This document shows positions 1-9,213 of a stretch of 64,000 nt of DNA, in pieces. Source of the stretch: Campylobacter sp. Lineage in GTDB: Bacteria > Campylobacterota > Campylobacteria > Campylobacterales > Campylobacteraceae. How positions within the stretch are numbered: the first letter of the stretch is position 1; every line of letters starts with the position of its first letter. The translations under genes and the position numbers were made by a program. The stretch lies in NCBI GenBank assembly GCA_017469645.1, contig JAFUFY010000005.1:62001-126000 (forward strand). Direction: 5' to 3'. Under the pieces are notes generated by a model. It was given only the letters and a program-made list of their open reading frames with translations. It was not told the DNA's origin and did no database searches.

Positions 1-548
1 ATTCTACGCGCTTTTTGTGGATATTTTTTGAATTTATTTATATGCCTTTTTACTAGCCCTTGCCAACTAGCTTTTAGAGCTTTTGCTTCATTTCCCTGCA
101 CTTGGGTTTTAAATTCGCCAACATTTTGGCTAGAAACAGGCGCACTAGCTGTGCTTTGAACTTTTTGCTCGGATTTTTCTTTCGCTATTTTTGCCTGTTT
201 TTTTATGGGTTTTGGCTTTTTTATGGGTTTTGGTTTTTCTTCTACAATCTCTTCTTTTTTTATCTCCACAGGACTTTGAATATCTTCTTGCGCTAAAATT
301 TTTTCTTCTATAATCTCTTTTGGCGTCTCTTCAATGACTTGCTCTACGCTTTCTTCGGAGATGGTTTTTAGCTCACCCACAGGCACATTTGTCACAAAAT
401 TTACACTTGCAAATTCGCCGATTTGCGCGTTAATGCCGTCTAAAAAGTTTTCGTTTGGCTTTTTATTTATCAAAAAAAATGCAAAAACACTGCTGTGAAA
501 CAAAAACGACAACGCCAGAGAAAATGACCAAATTTTTGAATTATTCAT
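1..548 (-). CDS. tonB: Energy transducer TonB (3' end outside window)
   Basis: TonB couples the inner-membrane proton motive force, through ExbB/ExbD, to outer-membrane receptors. The reading frame starts at the ATG ending at 548 and runs off the window edge. The N-terminus has one hydrophobic anchor (about residues 7-26). A Glu/Pro/Lys-rich periplasmic spacer with repeated Lys-Pro pairs follows (KPKPIKKPKPIKK). The start of the C-terminal domain is visible, with the typical YPQKAR segment just before the cut. The start overlaps the exbD stop by 8 bases (ATGAATAA), so translation is probably coupled. It is the last visible gene of the haem/iron operon and presumably serves both receptors encoded upstream. 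Confidence 0.9.
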   Translation of the reverse strand, partial: MNNSKIWSFSLALSFLFHSSVFAFFLINKKPNENFLDGINAQIGEFASVNFVTNVPVGELKTISEESVEQVIEETPKEIIEEKILAQEDIQSPVEIKKEEIVEEKPKPIKKPKPIKKQAKIAKEKSEQKVQSTASAPVSSQNVGEFKTQVQGNEAKALKASWQGLVKRHINKFKKYPQKARR

Positions 549-945
549 TTTTAATCTCCATTGAAAGTGCAATTTTATTGTATCCGCTTTGCTTGACCGT
601 TTGCACGATTTGCATTAGTCTTTCGTAATTTGTGCTTTTATCTATTTGCAAAAAAATCGTTTTTTCTTTATCATTTTGCGATAATTCGTCCAAATTTTCG
701 CCGATTTGCTCCAAATTTACAACCTTTTGCGAAATGATAATCTCATCGTCTTGGTTTAGATATAAAATTATTGGTTTGTTTTCTATGTCTTGTTGTGAAT
801 TTGTTGCTTTTGGAAGTTCAACCTTAACAGAGCTTGTCATAAGCGGCGTAACAACCATAAAAATGACAAGCAAAACAAGCATAACATCGATAAACGGCGT
901 TACATTTATATCGCTAAGCTCTACTTCATTTTCTACCTTAATCAT
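541..945 (-). CDS. exbD: Biopolymer transport protein ExbD
   Basis: ExbD is a subunit of the inner-membrane ExbB-ExbD motor that energises TonB. The 134-residue product has the family layout: a short cytoplasmic N-terminus with the [13 protein letters not shown] signature, one transmembrane helix carrying the proton-path Asp (about residue 20), and a periplasmic domain. It overlaps exbB by 8 bases and tonB by 8 bases, giving the order exbB-exbD-tonB. Length and signature are normal. TolR is a close relative, but the position between exbB and tonB in an iron operon favours ExbD. Confidence 0.93.
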   Translation of the reverse strand: MIKVENEVELSDINVTPFIDVMLVLLVIFMVVTPLMTSSVKVELPKATNSQQDIENKPIILYLNQDDEIIISQKVVNLEQIGENLDELSQNDKEKTIFLQIDKSTNYERLMQIVQTVKQSGYNKIALSMEIKNE

Positions 946-1591
946 TTTTTGCCTTTGAAATATCTCTACTAGCGGTGATTAAAAGTAGCGTTGCTATTTC
1001 GCCCACTTTGACACTCAAATTTGCATTTTTTTTGATGATGTAGTTATAAAAAAGCACCGCAGGAATCGCAGCCGCTAAGCCGATAGCAGTAGCAAAAAGT
1101 GCTTCTGCGATTCCGGGAGCTACGACAGCTAAACTAGCGCTATTTTGCGAGGCAATTCCGATAAAACTATCCATGACGCCCCAAACTGTGCCAAAAAGCC
1201 CTATAAAAGGTGCTGATGAACCGATACTAGCTAAAACTCCGCTTCCAAATTTAGACTCAGACACAAATAACGCCGTTTTTATCTCCAAACGATTTTTAAT
1301 CCGTTCTTTTATATCCAAATCCAAATTCGGCATAGACATATCGATTTCGCTTTTTATCTCTTTGACAAAAGCTTCGCCAAGACTATTTTTTTCGAAATTT
1401 GCATTTGATAAGCTTTTTAGGTTTTTTGCCGTTTGCCTTTGTTTTTTTATGCTTTTTGCAAGTCTTTCATAGCCAATAACCTTAGCAACAAAAACGCACC
1501 ACGAAATAACCGAAAAAAGCGTTAAAATATAAATAACGATTTTAACGACTATATGAGCATTTTGATAAAGCGATAAAAATGAAATTTCCAT
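938..1591 (-). CDS. exbB: Biopolymer transport protein ExbB (MotA/TolQ/ExbB family)
   Basis: ExbB is the multi-spanning partner of ExbD in the TonB motor. The 217-residue protein has a first membrane helix at about residues 14-36. A long cytoplasmic loop follows, then two further helices in the conserved half ([14 protein letters not shown] at about 128-141, then [23 protein letters not shown]), which is the family hallmark. A GGAG ribosome site precedes the ATG. The gap to the upstream receptor gene is 11 bases. The partners identify it as ExbB rather than TolQ or MotA. Confidence 0.93.
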   Translation of the reverse strand: MEISFLSLYQNAHIVVKIVIYILTLFSVISWCVFVAKVIGYERLAKSIKKQRQTAKNLKSLSNANFEKNSLGEAFVKEIKSEIDMSMPNLDLDIKERIKNRLEIKTALFVSESKFGSGVLASIGSSAPFIGLFGTVWGVMDSFIGIASQNSASLAVVAPGIAEALFATAIGLAAAIPAVLFYNYIIKKNANLSVKVGEIATLLLITASRDISKAKND

Positions 1592-1602
1592 TTTAAATTC
1601 TC

Positions 1603-3924
1603 CTAATATTGATACTGGAAGCCCATTATAAAAGTTCTTCCCCTTGCCGAGTTATTAAACAAAAATATATCGCTTCCGTCACTTGCAAAAGTAAGTTGGT
1701 TTGCCGCAGAGTTATAGACATTTAATGCGTCCATATAGTTTCTATCGGTTAAATTTTGAACTTCAAATTTAAGCGTTAAATTTTTATTTGGTTGAAAATT
1801 TACATACAAATCATAAATAGTAGGAATACTCGGTAAATCTTGTGTTTTGTGCATTCCTAATTGATAATCATTTGTATTTGTTGGATCGTGTCTATAAGCG
1901 TCATCGCTACTTGGATAAATTCGTTTTGCCTTTCCGGTATATTTTGCAATAATACCTAAATCAACCTTTTCATCAAGTAGTCTTGTTCCCAAATTTATCG
2001 TTGCATAGTCTTTTGGTAGCTCAGTTATCATACCTGTTCCAAAATTTGACGGATCGGAGCCAAAAGTTTCTGATAAAGGAGCGTTATTTGTTTGTCTTGC
2101 ATAACTTGCTTTTGCATAGAAAAATCCGGCATCATAGCTAAGCTCTGCTTCAAAACCTTTAAATGTGGTTTTATACGGAAAATTTAGATAGTATGTAAAA
2201 CTATCGATTAAATCGCCGTCACTAGTGTAATAATTTAAGCTTTCATTGTAAATATAATCTTTTACTCTACTTCGATAAACCAAAGCTTTAAAGCCAAAAG
2301 TATCGTCTTTTGTTATAAAACCTTGTTTGTGAGAATTAAAGCCGATTTGCCAAGTATCGGCAACTTCTGGTTTTAAGAAAATATTCATCGCATCTCCTGC
2401 ACTAGCGGCTGATGAAAAGAAAATTTCTTGGATATTTGGTGCTCTATTTGAGTGCGAATAGCTAATAAACGGTCTAAAAAGTTCGTGAATTTCAACTGAA
2501 CCTAAGATTGAATAGTTTAAATTTGTATCAGAAATGGTAGCATCTTTTGGCATCGTATCTGAACAAAAAATGCCTATTCGCGGATCGCATTCAGGCACAT
2601 GACCTTTGATTTCATATTTTGTCAAATTTAGACTTGTTTCTAAACCAAAAATTCCATAATTAAAATTATTATCGGCAAAAATAGTCGATATTTTCTCTTT
2701 TCCGCGTGGTTGAAGCGGCGTAGCATAATCACCCATTCCACCATAATCAGCAAAGCTATCTCTTTCGTATTTATTGTTTAAAAATCCCACACCGTATTTA
2801 CTTTGCCAGTGCAAATCATTAAATTTGAAGTTCATTTCATTATTTAAATTTAAAGTAAGAGCCTTGTTTCGCACTTCAAGTCCGCTTATATCTCTACCAA
2901 AAATCGTAGCTAACGCAAAACCGTTATCATCCTGTCCGTCTATATACTTTTGTTTGCTGTTATTATAAGCGATTAAAAAATTCAAATTTAATAAATCGTT
3001 GTTTGCATTAAAATTATAATCTAATTGATAGTTTTGATTTGTTATATCTCTACCCGCAAGAGTGTTTCTAAAATCTCTATAACTTAGAATTGCTTGATTA
3101 AATTCATCGTTAAATTCAGTTTTAAATAAAATACTTTTTGGATTTTGCGTTGTATGTTTGACATCGAGCGGAGCAGCACTTTCTGTTTCGCCGGTATCAG
3201 GATTTATCCAAGTGAAATTTCCTATATTTCCGCCGCCGCCTACTTGATAATCTTGTGAGATTTTCTTTCCACTATAACCTAACAAAAAGCCCAAGCTATC
3301 ATCGTTTTCAAACGGATTAAATTTAGCAGCAACGCTTCCCATATAATTTGGTCCAAGTTTATTTGTACCGTATGAAAATTTGCCTAAAAAGCCAAAATTA
3401 TTTCCGTCTCTTACAACATCATCAACACCGATTGTGCGAAAATTTGCACTCCCCATCAATGAATTTGCCCCATGCGTTCCGCTAAAAGTCCCCCTTTGTG
3501 TATCAACTCCGATTAAAAAATTTGGATCTATCAATGCTCCAAAGTTGCTAGTTCCAATTGAGCCATTTCCAGTGTGAAAACTACCGCTATCTGCCGATGT
3601 ACCATAGTATGTTTGTGTAACGCCGTCAATCATAGTATTAACACGACCGAACCCGCTAACTCCGCGAATATTTACATTTACCGTTCCTTGCGATTGATCC
3701 GTGTTTGTATAAACGCCCGGCATACTTCGCACGATAGAATCGATACTTTGGTTTGATCCGCTTATGTCCGAACGAGAACTAACGGCTCCTGGTGTGCTAA
3801 AAGCTTTATCTTCTGCTTTTATCTCTTTTGCTGAAATTTCAAATTCGCTAAATTCAAGCTCGTCTTGCGCATTTGCAAACGAATATATTAGCGCAAAACT
3901 TAGCACAGCATTAAATTTGCTCAT
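1603..3924 (-). CDS. TonB-dependent outer-membrane receptor (CtuA/Cj0178-like position, probable haem or host iron-protein receptor)
   Basis: A 773-residue TonB-dependent receptor. It has a signal peptide (about residues 1-19, ending FANA), a plug domain (about 45-170; [13 protein letters not shown], then RGVSGFGR...IDGV) and a 22-strand-type barrel ending in aromatic YQYQY. An NRAPNIQE segment followed about 20 residues later by LKPEVADTW resembles the FRAP/NPNL boxes of haem and haemoprotein receptors, but not exactly. The start overlaps the chaN stop (ATGA). The order chaN-receptor-exbB-exbD-tonB matches C. jejuni Cj0177-Cj0181, where the receptor (CtuA) is linked to iron acquisition from host glycoproteins. 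The ligand is inferred and could be haem, haemoglobin, transferrin iron or a siderophore. Confidence 0.8.
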   Translation of the reverse strand: MSKFNAVLSFALIYSFANAQDELEFSEFEISAKEIKAEDKAFSTPGAVSSRSDISGSNQSIDSIVRSMPGVYTNTDQSQGTVNVNIRGVSGFGRVNTMIDGVTQTYYGTSADSGSFHTGNGSIGTSNFGALIDPNFLIGVDTQRGTFSGTHGANSLMGSANFRTIGVDDVVRDGNNFGFLGKFSYGTNKLGPNYMGSVAAKFNPFENDDSLGFLLGYSGKKISQDYQVGGGGNIGNFTWINPDTGETESAAPLDVKHTTQNPKSILFKTEFNDEFNQAILSYRDFRNTLAGRDITNQNYQLDYNFNANNDLLNLNFLIAYNNSKQKYIDGQDDNGFALATIFGRDISGLEVRNKALTLNLNNEMNFKFNDLHWQSKYGVGFLNNKYERDSFADYGGMGDYATPLQPRGKEKISTIFADNNFNYGIFGLETSLNLTKYEIKGHVPECDPRIGIFCSDTMPKDATISDTNLNYSILGSVEIHELFRPFISYSHSNRAPNIQEIFFSSAASAGDAMNIFLKPEVADTWQIGFNSHKQGFITKDDTFGFKALVYRSRVKDYIYNESLNYYTSDGDLIDSFTYYLNFPYKTTFKGFEAELSYDAGFFYAKASYARQTNNAPLSETFGSDPSNFGTGMITELPKDYATINLGTRLLDEKVDLGIIAKYTGKAKRIYPSSDDAYRHDPTNTNDYQLGMHKTQDLPSIPTIYDLYVNFQPNKNLTLKFEVQNLTDRNYMDALNVYNSAANQLTFASDGSDIFLFNNSARGRTFIMGFQYQY

Positions 3925-4733
3925 CTTTTCTCCCTTATTATATAATCTGTATTTTTTAAATTTGAAAGCTTATCATCGTATAAATAGACAACTCTGACGC
4001 TTTTTGGCGTTTTAAAATCTTTTATGTGAAGCGGCACACCGACCTCTTTATTTGTATGATACGCCCCTGCGATTAAAACTGCTTTTTGCGTTTTGGCATT
4101 TACTAATTTATCTGCCATGCGTCTATCTTTGTATTGTTGGGCTTGGACGAATTTATTTAGCGTTTCATCATCGATTTTGTGAGCTTTTGAAATTTCTCTT
4201 TTTATCTTTTCTTTAACTTCGTTTGTAGTGCTAAATTCGCCCTTTAAATCCTGCGCCCCTGCCATAATTGTTTTTTTCTCATCTTTTGTTAAATTTCCGC
4301 TTGAAATTTGCACAGGCGAGTAAAAAAGTTTTTCTACCATATAGCCATAGTCTTTCCATTTCCACGATTTATCCCAGTTTATGGCTTTTTGCAACGCCTT
4401 TGGCTCTATATTTTTTTTATCTAGTTTTGCCTTTTGCAGTGCTTCATTTCTGCTATCATCAATCATCTCTAAAACTGCCGTTACGCTATGATTTTTAGCT
4501 ATTTCTGCTATAATTTTGCTTTCTAAAAATCTACACGCATTATCGCCGTGATTTTCGCCTAGTAAAATAATGTCAAATTTGGAAATTTCATCTATAAATT
4601 CGCCAAAATTTAGCTCTTTTTGAGTTTTTAAATTTGTAGCCACAAATTCGCTTTGTTCGAAATCTTGTGGTTTTGGAGCGATACAACCACTCAAAAAAAT
4701 AGCAAAAATGCAATAAAGCCATATTTTTTTCAT
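3921..4733 (-). CDS. chaN: ChaN-family haem-binding lipoprotein
   Basis: ChaN proteins are iron-regulated lipoproteins reported to bind haem and are usually encoded beside TonB-dependent receptors. The ATG at 4733 is preferred over an in-frame GTG at 4739 because AAAGGTG is well spaced from it. The signal peptide ends in a lipobox (FLSGC, Cys at about residue 17). The family core is visible: IILLGENHGD, then AVLEMIDDS, and near the C-terminus VLIAGAYHTNKEVGVP, with His residues that are candidate haem ligands. Length (270 residues) is typical. It sits between the flavodoxin gene and the second receptor. Its likely role is to receive or hold haem at the membrane, which is inference. Confidence 0.82.
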   Translation of the reverse strand: MKKIWLYCIFAIFLSGCIAPKPQDFEQSEFVATNLKTQKELNFGEFIDEISKFDIILLGENHGDNACRFLESKIIAEIAKNHSVTAVLEMIDDSRNEALQKAKLDKKNIEPKALQKAINWDKSWKWKDYGYMVEKLFYSPVQISSGNLTKDEKKTIMAGAQDLKGEFSTTNEVKEKIKREISKAHKIDDETLNKFVQAQQYKDRRMADKLVNAKTQKAVLIAGAYHTNKEVGVPLHIKDFKTPKSVRVVYLYDDKLSNLKNTDYIIREKR

Positions 4734-4748
4734 AATCACCTTTCGTTT

Positions 4749-5264
4749 TTACAAATTCTTTATCTTTTCAAATGCCTTTTTTGCATTTATTAAATCGTTT
4801 TCATCGGGGTGCTTTGCAGCATTTGCCCACCTTGCTTCTCGCTCAGGGGTTATTGGGTGGGGCGAATTTCCTTTTTCTGCCATTTTTCTCATCATCTCAA
4901 TTAGTTTTGGATCGATCGCACCTTGACATGCAAAATCGCAAAGCACCTCACAACCGTTTGCGATTAGTTCATCTTCAACTTTTTTTAGGCACTCTTTGGC
5001 GTGATTACTTTCAGGCTCAGCACCCAAAGTCATAAAAACACCGATTTTTTTGTTTTTGATATTTTCTTGCATAAATTTGGTAAATTTAGCATCTGCTCCG
5101 CCTTTATCGACAAAAAAGCCAACGCCGATAAAATCAAATTCGTCCAAATTTCCTTTAAATTCGCTAAAACTCACACTCTCGCAACCGATTTCTTCTGCGA
5201 TTGCGTTTGCAACTTTTGCTGTGTTTCCCGTAAGTGATGAATAAATAATAATTTTTTTACTCAT
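4749..5264 (-). CDS. Flavodoxin-family protein, probable redox partner in haem/bilin metabolism
   Basis: A 171-residue flavodoxin-fold protein. The N-terminal FMN phosphate loop is SSLTGNTAKVANAI (residues 9-22), followed by a GVGFFVDKGGADAKF segment and FMTLGAEPESNHAKECL. The C-terminal region (ACQGAIDPKLIEMMRKM, then HPITPEREARW and HPDENDL) differs from plain electron-carrier flavodoxins. It reminds me of the flavodoxin-like partner of gut bilirubin reductases (BilS), but I cannot confirm this. The start overlaps the upstream radical-SAM gene stop (ATGA), and a reductant is what that enzyme class needs. Redox partnership is therefore a reasonable inference; substrate specificity is unknown. 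Confidence 0.75.
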   Translation of the reverse strand: MSKKIIIYSSLTGNTAKVANAIAEEIGCESVSFSEFKGNLDEFDFIGVGFFVDKGGADAKFTKFMQENIKNKKIGVFMTLGAEPESNHAKECLKKVEDELIANGCEVLCDFACQGAIDPKLIEMMRKMAEKGNSPHPITPEREARWANAAKHPDENDLINAKKAFEKIKNL

Positions 5265-6643
5265 TTTATAAACTCCTTTTTAATGATATTTGCGCAATTT
5301 ACTGCTATATTGTTTCCCCAAAAAACTCCGTTTAAATTTAGTCTAAATTTGCCATTTTTAAACTCGCCAAAGCCCATATTTTCGCACTCTTTTAAAAATG
5401 CAAAAAGCTCTGCTCTTATCTCATCGTTTAAAATTTCAAATTCGCTTAAATTCAGGCTTTGATATTGAAAAAGATTGCAAAGTTTTTCAAATTTGGCTTG
5501 GTTTGGTGAATTTTTACTTATCATTTTTCGCCCACCCATACCAAACATACCAAAACCGGCTATCTTACCGCCTGCTCCGTTTCCCAAAGGTAAAATATCC
5601 GTGCCTTTGTGCGTATGGCGAATATATTCGTAAGTATCGCGATTTTTTCTAGCAAGTTTTGTAAGCTCCAAAAGTTCGAATTTACCGCTATCAAGCAAAG
5701 TTTTTACAAATTCGTTATGAAGTGCGTTATCGTGAGTTAAATCATACTCAAATTCAACGCCGTCTTTTGAAAGTTTTGCTCCGTCAAAATACATAAGCGA
5801 ATAAAAACTCGTGCTATCAATACCCAAATTTAAAACTTGCGTCGCATCAAATTTAACTTCATCTAAACTCTCGTTTGGATAGTTATAGATTATATCTGTG
5901 CAAAGCATTCCGCTAAAATTTTCACGCAAATTTGATAATTTTTTAATCGCCCCTTTGCCGTTATAAACGCGGTTTAAAAACTTTCGCCCGTGATCTGAGA
6001 AAGTTTGAATTCCTATGCTAAAACGATTTACGCCGATTTTTTCAAGAAATTTGATTTTTTCTACGCTTAGATTATGCAAAGTGCTTTCTAAACTGATTTC
6101 GCAGGTTTCATCGACGCTAAATTTGTCAAAAATCGCAGCGAAAATTCGCTCAAAATGCTTTTCTTTTAGCGTTGTAGGCGTTCCACCGCCAAAATAAATG
6201 CTTTTGATTTTTTTGCTTTTTAAATACGGTGTGTCGCCAAATTTTGCAATTTCGCTAAGTAAAAATTCAGTATAATCATCAAGCTCATTTTCTAATTTTG
6301 TGCGGTTCATAGAACAAAACGAGCAGATATTATCACAAAATGGAACATGAAAATAAATCACGCCGTCTTCATCATCACTAGGCTTTGATAATGCTTCAAA
6401 AAGCTCATCTTCACTAGCAGGATTTGGCGGGAAAATGCGTGGCGTGTGGTGAGTTTTAATGCGTTCTTTAAACGGATTTTGCTCGTCCCCCACTTCTTTT
6501 CCGCCGCCGTGCGATGCCGATTTTAAAATTTTCTCCAACATTGCTTTTGGCATGTTAGCTATATCCATACCGCTTTTTTCAAGCTTTTCTCGCACTTCTT
6601 TTGGTAAATTTTGCAAATTTATATCTCTGTTTTTTTCGCTCAT
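5261..6643 (-). CDS. hutW: HutW/ChuW-like radical SAM protein (probable oxygen-independent haem degradation)
   Basis: A 460-residue radical-SAM enzyme of the HemN superfamily. The [4Fe-4S] cluster motif CX3CX2C is C103/C107/C110 in HVPFCDNICSFCSM. The SAM-binding GGGTP segment follows (about 153-157), with a HemN-like C-terminal part. The family includes coproporphyrinogen dehydrogenases and the ChuW/HutW anaerobic haem-degrading enzymes. Context decides here: the gene overlaps the haem-type ABC importer upstream and the flavodoxin downstream (both ATGA), inside a haem/iron operon. About 50 N-terminal charged residues precede the conserved part, and a Gly/Met-rich stretch (GAGGKIAGFGMFGMGGRK) lies near the C-terminal third. 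A HemN-like biosynthetic role is the main alternative. Confidence 0.68.
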   Translation of the reverse strand: MSEKNRDINLQNLPKEVREKLEKSGMDIANMPKAMLEKILKSASHGGGKEVGDEQNPFKERIKTHHTPRIFPPNPASEDELFEALSKPSDDEDGVIYFHVPFCDNICSFCSMNRTKLENELDDYTEFLLSEIAKFGDTPYLKSKKIKSIYFGGGTPTTLKEKHFERIFAAIFDKFSVDETCEISLESTLHNLSVEKIKFLEKIGVNRFSIGIQTFSDHGRKFLNRVYNGKGAIKKLSNLRENFSGMLCTDIIYNYPNESLDEVKFDATQVLNLGIDSTSFYSLMYFDGAKLSKDGVEFEYDLTHDNALHNEFVKTLLDSGKFELLELTKLARKNRDTYEYIRHTHKGTDILPLGNGAGGKIAGFGMFGMGGRKMISKNSPNQAKFEKLCNLFQYQSLNLSEFEILNDEIRAELFAFLKECENMGFGEFKNGKFRLNLNGVFWGNNIAVNCANIIKKEFIK

Positions 6644-7431
6644 TTCCTAAGCTCTCCATAAATTTGCTCTACTTTTTCTACTATTTTTGGACTTCCGCGT
6701 AAGACCGTGCTTGGAAGTGCGATAAATTTGCCGTTTTTAACAGCTTTTGTATTTGACATTATGGGATTATTTTTCAAAAAACTATCTAAGTCCGAATTTA
6801 AGCCGACCATGATAATAAAATCGGGGTTTTTTTCAATCATAAATTCGCTTGAAATTATCGGAGTTGAACCTTGAAGTGAATTTGCCAAATTTTGCATACC
6901 AAGTTTTGAGATTATGTCTCCTGGCAGTGTTTTATCGGTAAAAGCCATAGTAGGATTTGCCGAAAAAAAGGCGATTGCGGTTTTACCTTTTAACTCGGTT
7001 TTATTTTCAAAAACATTTTGCATATCGGCACAAAGCTCGTCTGCTTTTTCGCTTTTGCCTACAATTTCGCCTATTTTTTTTGTATTTTGGCAAATTTGCT
7101 CCATACTGTCTGCTTTTAATTCCAAAGATTTGAAATTTAAATTTTTCAAATCATTTCCCGCATTTGCAGAGTGAAAACTAGTTATTATCAAATCAGGGTT
7201 TAACTCAACGATTTTTTCTAAATTTGGTTTGATATAACTTCCCACACTTGGCAATAAATCCGTTTTTTCTTGTGGATAAATTTTTGACATCGTAGGTTTT
7301 GCAATCGCAGAAATTTGATCTTCGGCTTCAAGCATATACAAAATTTCCACCGCAGCAGGGTCTAAAACGACCAAATTTTTACCCATTAAGACACAGGCAC
7401 CTAAAAATGCCGTTAAAATAAATTTTTTCAT
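6640..7431 (-). CDS. ABC transporter periplasmic substrate-binding protein (haem/siderophore type, class III)
   Basis: A 263-residue BtuF/HmuT/FhuD-type binding protein that would deliver haem or an iron chelate to the permease encoded two genes upstream. It starts with MKKFILTAFLGAC, so either a signal peptide or a short lipoprotein signal (Cys at 13). Family landmarks include VVLDPAAVEILYML at the start of lobe 1, PNLEKIVELNPDLIITS, a long linking helix, and KNPDFIIMVG in lobe 2. It lies 4 bases after the ATPase gene and overlaps hutW. The ligand is inferred from the operon; haem is most likely. Confidence 0.82.
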   Translation of the reverse strand: MKKFILTAFLGACVLMGKNLVVLDPAAVEILYMLEAEDQISAIAKPTMSKIYPQEKTDLLPSVGSYIKPNLEKIVELNPDLIITSFHSANAGNDLKNLNFKSLELKADSMEQICQNTKKIGEIVGKSEKADELCADMQNVFENKTELKGKTAIAFFSANPTMAFTDKTLPGDIISKLGMQNLANSLQGSTPIISSEFMIEKNPDFIIMVGLNSDLDSFLKNNPIMSNTKAVKNGKFIALPSTVLRGSPKIVEKVEQIYGELRK

Positions 7432-7435
7432 TTTT

Positions 7436-8209
7436 TTATTCCTTTGTCAAAGCTATCAACGGATCGCCGTTGTGATTTAAAATTTCGCACTCCAAATCAT
7501 AAATTTCGTGCAAAATTTCTTTTGTATAAAGCTCTTTTGGAGCACCTTGATACCTAATTTTTCCGCCTTTAAGCATAAAAACTTTATCGCAAAAAAGTGC
7601 CGCTAAATTTAAATCATGAATAACCATAACGCTTAATAAATTTAACTCTTTGGTTAGCTTTTTACAAATTTTCATAATGTTTAAGGCATAGTTTAAATCT
7701 AACGCACTTGTCGGTTCATCTAAAAGTAAAATTTGCGGTTCGCTCACCAAAGCTCTTGCAATCAAAACTCGCCCAAACTCCCCGCCACTTAACTCATAAG
7801 CATTTCGCTTAGCAAATTTAGCAATATCTAGCAAATTCATCATTTGCTCTACTTTTTCGTAATCAAGCTTTTCGTAGCCATTAAATTCGCTTTTAATCCT
7901 ACAAAATCTACCCATAAGCAAAATTTCTTCCACGCTCAAAGGTGCGTTTAATGCCGTTTTTTGTGGAACAAAACCAAGAATTTTTGCCAGTTCTTTTAAA
8001 CTATAATCTTTAACATTTTTATCTGCTACTTCAATAATTCCGCTTTTTGAATCCAAAATTCGCATTATATTTTTTAAAAGCGTTGATTTACCGCATCCGT
8101 TTGGTCCTAAAATCCCCACAAATTCGCCCTGTTTTAACTCTAAATTTATACCATCAAGCGTCAAATTTAGCCCATAGCCAAATTTTAAATCTTCGATTTT
8201 AACGCTCAT
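7436..8209 (-). CDS. ABC transporter ATP-binding protein (haem/iron chelate importer, FecE/HmuV type)
   Basis: A 257-residue ATPase of the iron-chelate/haem/B12 importer family. Walker A is GPNGCGKSTLL (about 35-45), with the Q-loop at VPQKTA, the signature ELSGGE (about 141-146), Walker B ILLLDEPTSALDL, and the switch His in VIHDLNLA. The start overlaps the permease stop (ATGA), so subunit production is probably coupled. It energises import by the permease just upstream in the transcript. Confidence 0.9.
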   Translation of the reverse strand: MSVKIEDLKFGYGLNLTLDGINLELKQGEFVGILGPNGCGKSTLLKNIMRILDSKSGIIEVADKNVKDYSLKELAKILGFVPQKTALNAPLSVEEILLMGRFCRIKSEFNGYEKLDYEKVEQMMNLLDIAKFAKRNAYELSGGEFGRVLIARALVSEPQILLLDEPTSALDLNYALNIMKICKKLTKELNLLSVMVIHDLNLAALFCDKVFMLKGGKIRYQGAPKELYTKEILHEIYDLECEILNHNGDPLIALTKE

Positions 8210-9213
8210 CTTATGCCCCTAATGGATTTTAAAGCTAAAAATAAGAAAAACGGCGCACCAAAAAACGAAGTTACCACGCCGATTGGCACCTCAACGGGAC
8301 TTAGGATATTTTTAGCAATTATGTCGCAAAAAAGCAAAAATAACCCACCAGCAACGGCAGAAGTAGGTATTAAAATAGCATTGCTTGAAGTTTTAAGTGA
8401 CATTCTTAAAGTATGCGGTATGATTAAACCTACAAAGCTTATCATGCCCGTAAATGCGACCGAAAAGCCGATTAGCAAAGATGAAGCGATGAGTAAATTT
8501 TTTTTTGACTTTTCGACATCTACGCCAAGGCTTTTTGCCTCTTCATCTCCGCTTAAAATGATATTTAGTTCGTTTCTTTTTGTGTAAAAATATATCATCA
8601 CAATCATTAACGGCGGCAGTAAAATTAAAATTTTGCTCCACGAAGCAGAGCCGATATATCCCATAAGCCAAGCGGTAATTTTAAAGCTATCTTCGCCGAT
8701 TAGATATGTAGCAAAAGCTGTAAATGAGCCTAAAAACGCAGAGATTGCGATACCTACGATTAAAAGCGTTGCAATGCTTCTATTTTTCTTTGAGAGTTTA
8801 AAAATCACAATAGAAAGCCCTGCCGCACAAAAAAATGCAAATACGCCGTAAAAAATATCTGGTAGTTTTAGCAAATATGCCACAACAGCTCCAAATGTAG
8901 CCGCACTTGCAATGCCTATGATATAAGGATCTGCGACAGGATTTAAAAACACACTTTGCACTACAACGCCAGAAGTCGCTAGTAGCATACCTACGATTAA
9001 CGCCATTACTAGGCGAGGAAGTCGCATTTGAAATAAAATAACTTTTTTCATCTCATCAACTTCACCGCCGCTAATACAGGCTAAAATATCGCTAAAAGTT
9101 ATATTTGCGGTGCCGATTGTCAAAGCGACAACCGACAAAACCGCAAATATTAAAACCGAAAAAATACTAAATTTAGAAATCAAATTTAAACTCTGCATAG
9201 AAATTTCGCTCAT
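8206..9213 (-). CDS. ABC transporter permease (FecCD/HmuU family)
   Basis: A 335-residue, about 10-helix inner-membrane permease of the FecCD family. Typical segments are LPRLVMALIVGMLLATSGVVVQ with GNP-like FLNPVADPYIIGI (about 95-105), and the coupling-helix region GDEEAKSLGVDVEK. The start is uncertain: the ATG at 9213 and an in-frame ATG at 9198 both lie inside the 3' end of the upstream receptor gene (overlap 41 or 26 bases). No strong ribosome site is visible, so translational coupling to the receptor is likely. The substrate follows the operon (haem/iron chelate). Confidence 0.88.
   Translation of the reverse strand: MSEISMQSLNLISKFSIFSVLIFAVLSVVALTIGTANITFSDILACISGGEVDEMKKVILFQMRLPRLVMALIVGMLLATSGVVVQSVFLNPVADPYIIGIASAATFGAVVAYLLKLPDIFYGVFAFFCAAGLSIVIFKLSKKNRSIATLLIVGIAISAFLGSFTAFATYLIGEDSFKITAWLMGYIGSASWSKILILLPPLMIVMIYFYTKRNELNIILSGDEEAKSLGVDVEKSKKNLLIASSLLIGFSVAFTGMISFVGLIIPHTLRMSLKTSSNAILIPTSAVAGGLFLLFCDIIAKNILSPVEVPIGVVTSFFGAPFFLFLALKSIRGIR

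Noticed and set aside
102-296. 64-codon Phe-rich open frame on the plus strand
   Set aside because: Shadow of the Lys/Glu/Pro-rich spacer of tonB on the other strand.
8213-8587. 124-codon plus-strand frame inside the ABC permease gene
   Set aside because: Antisense to a well-conserved permease; no start signal or family similarity.
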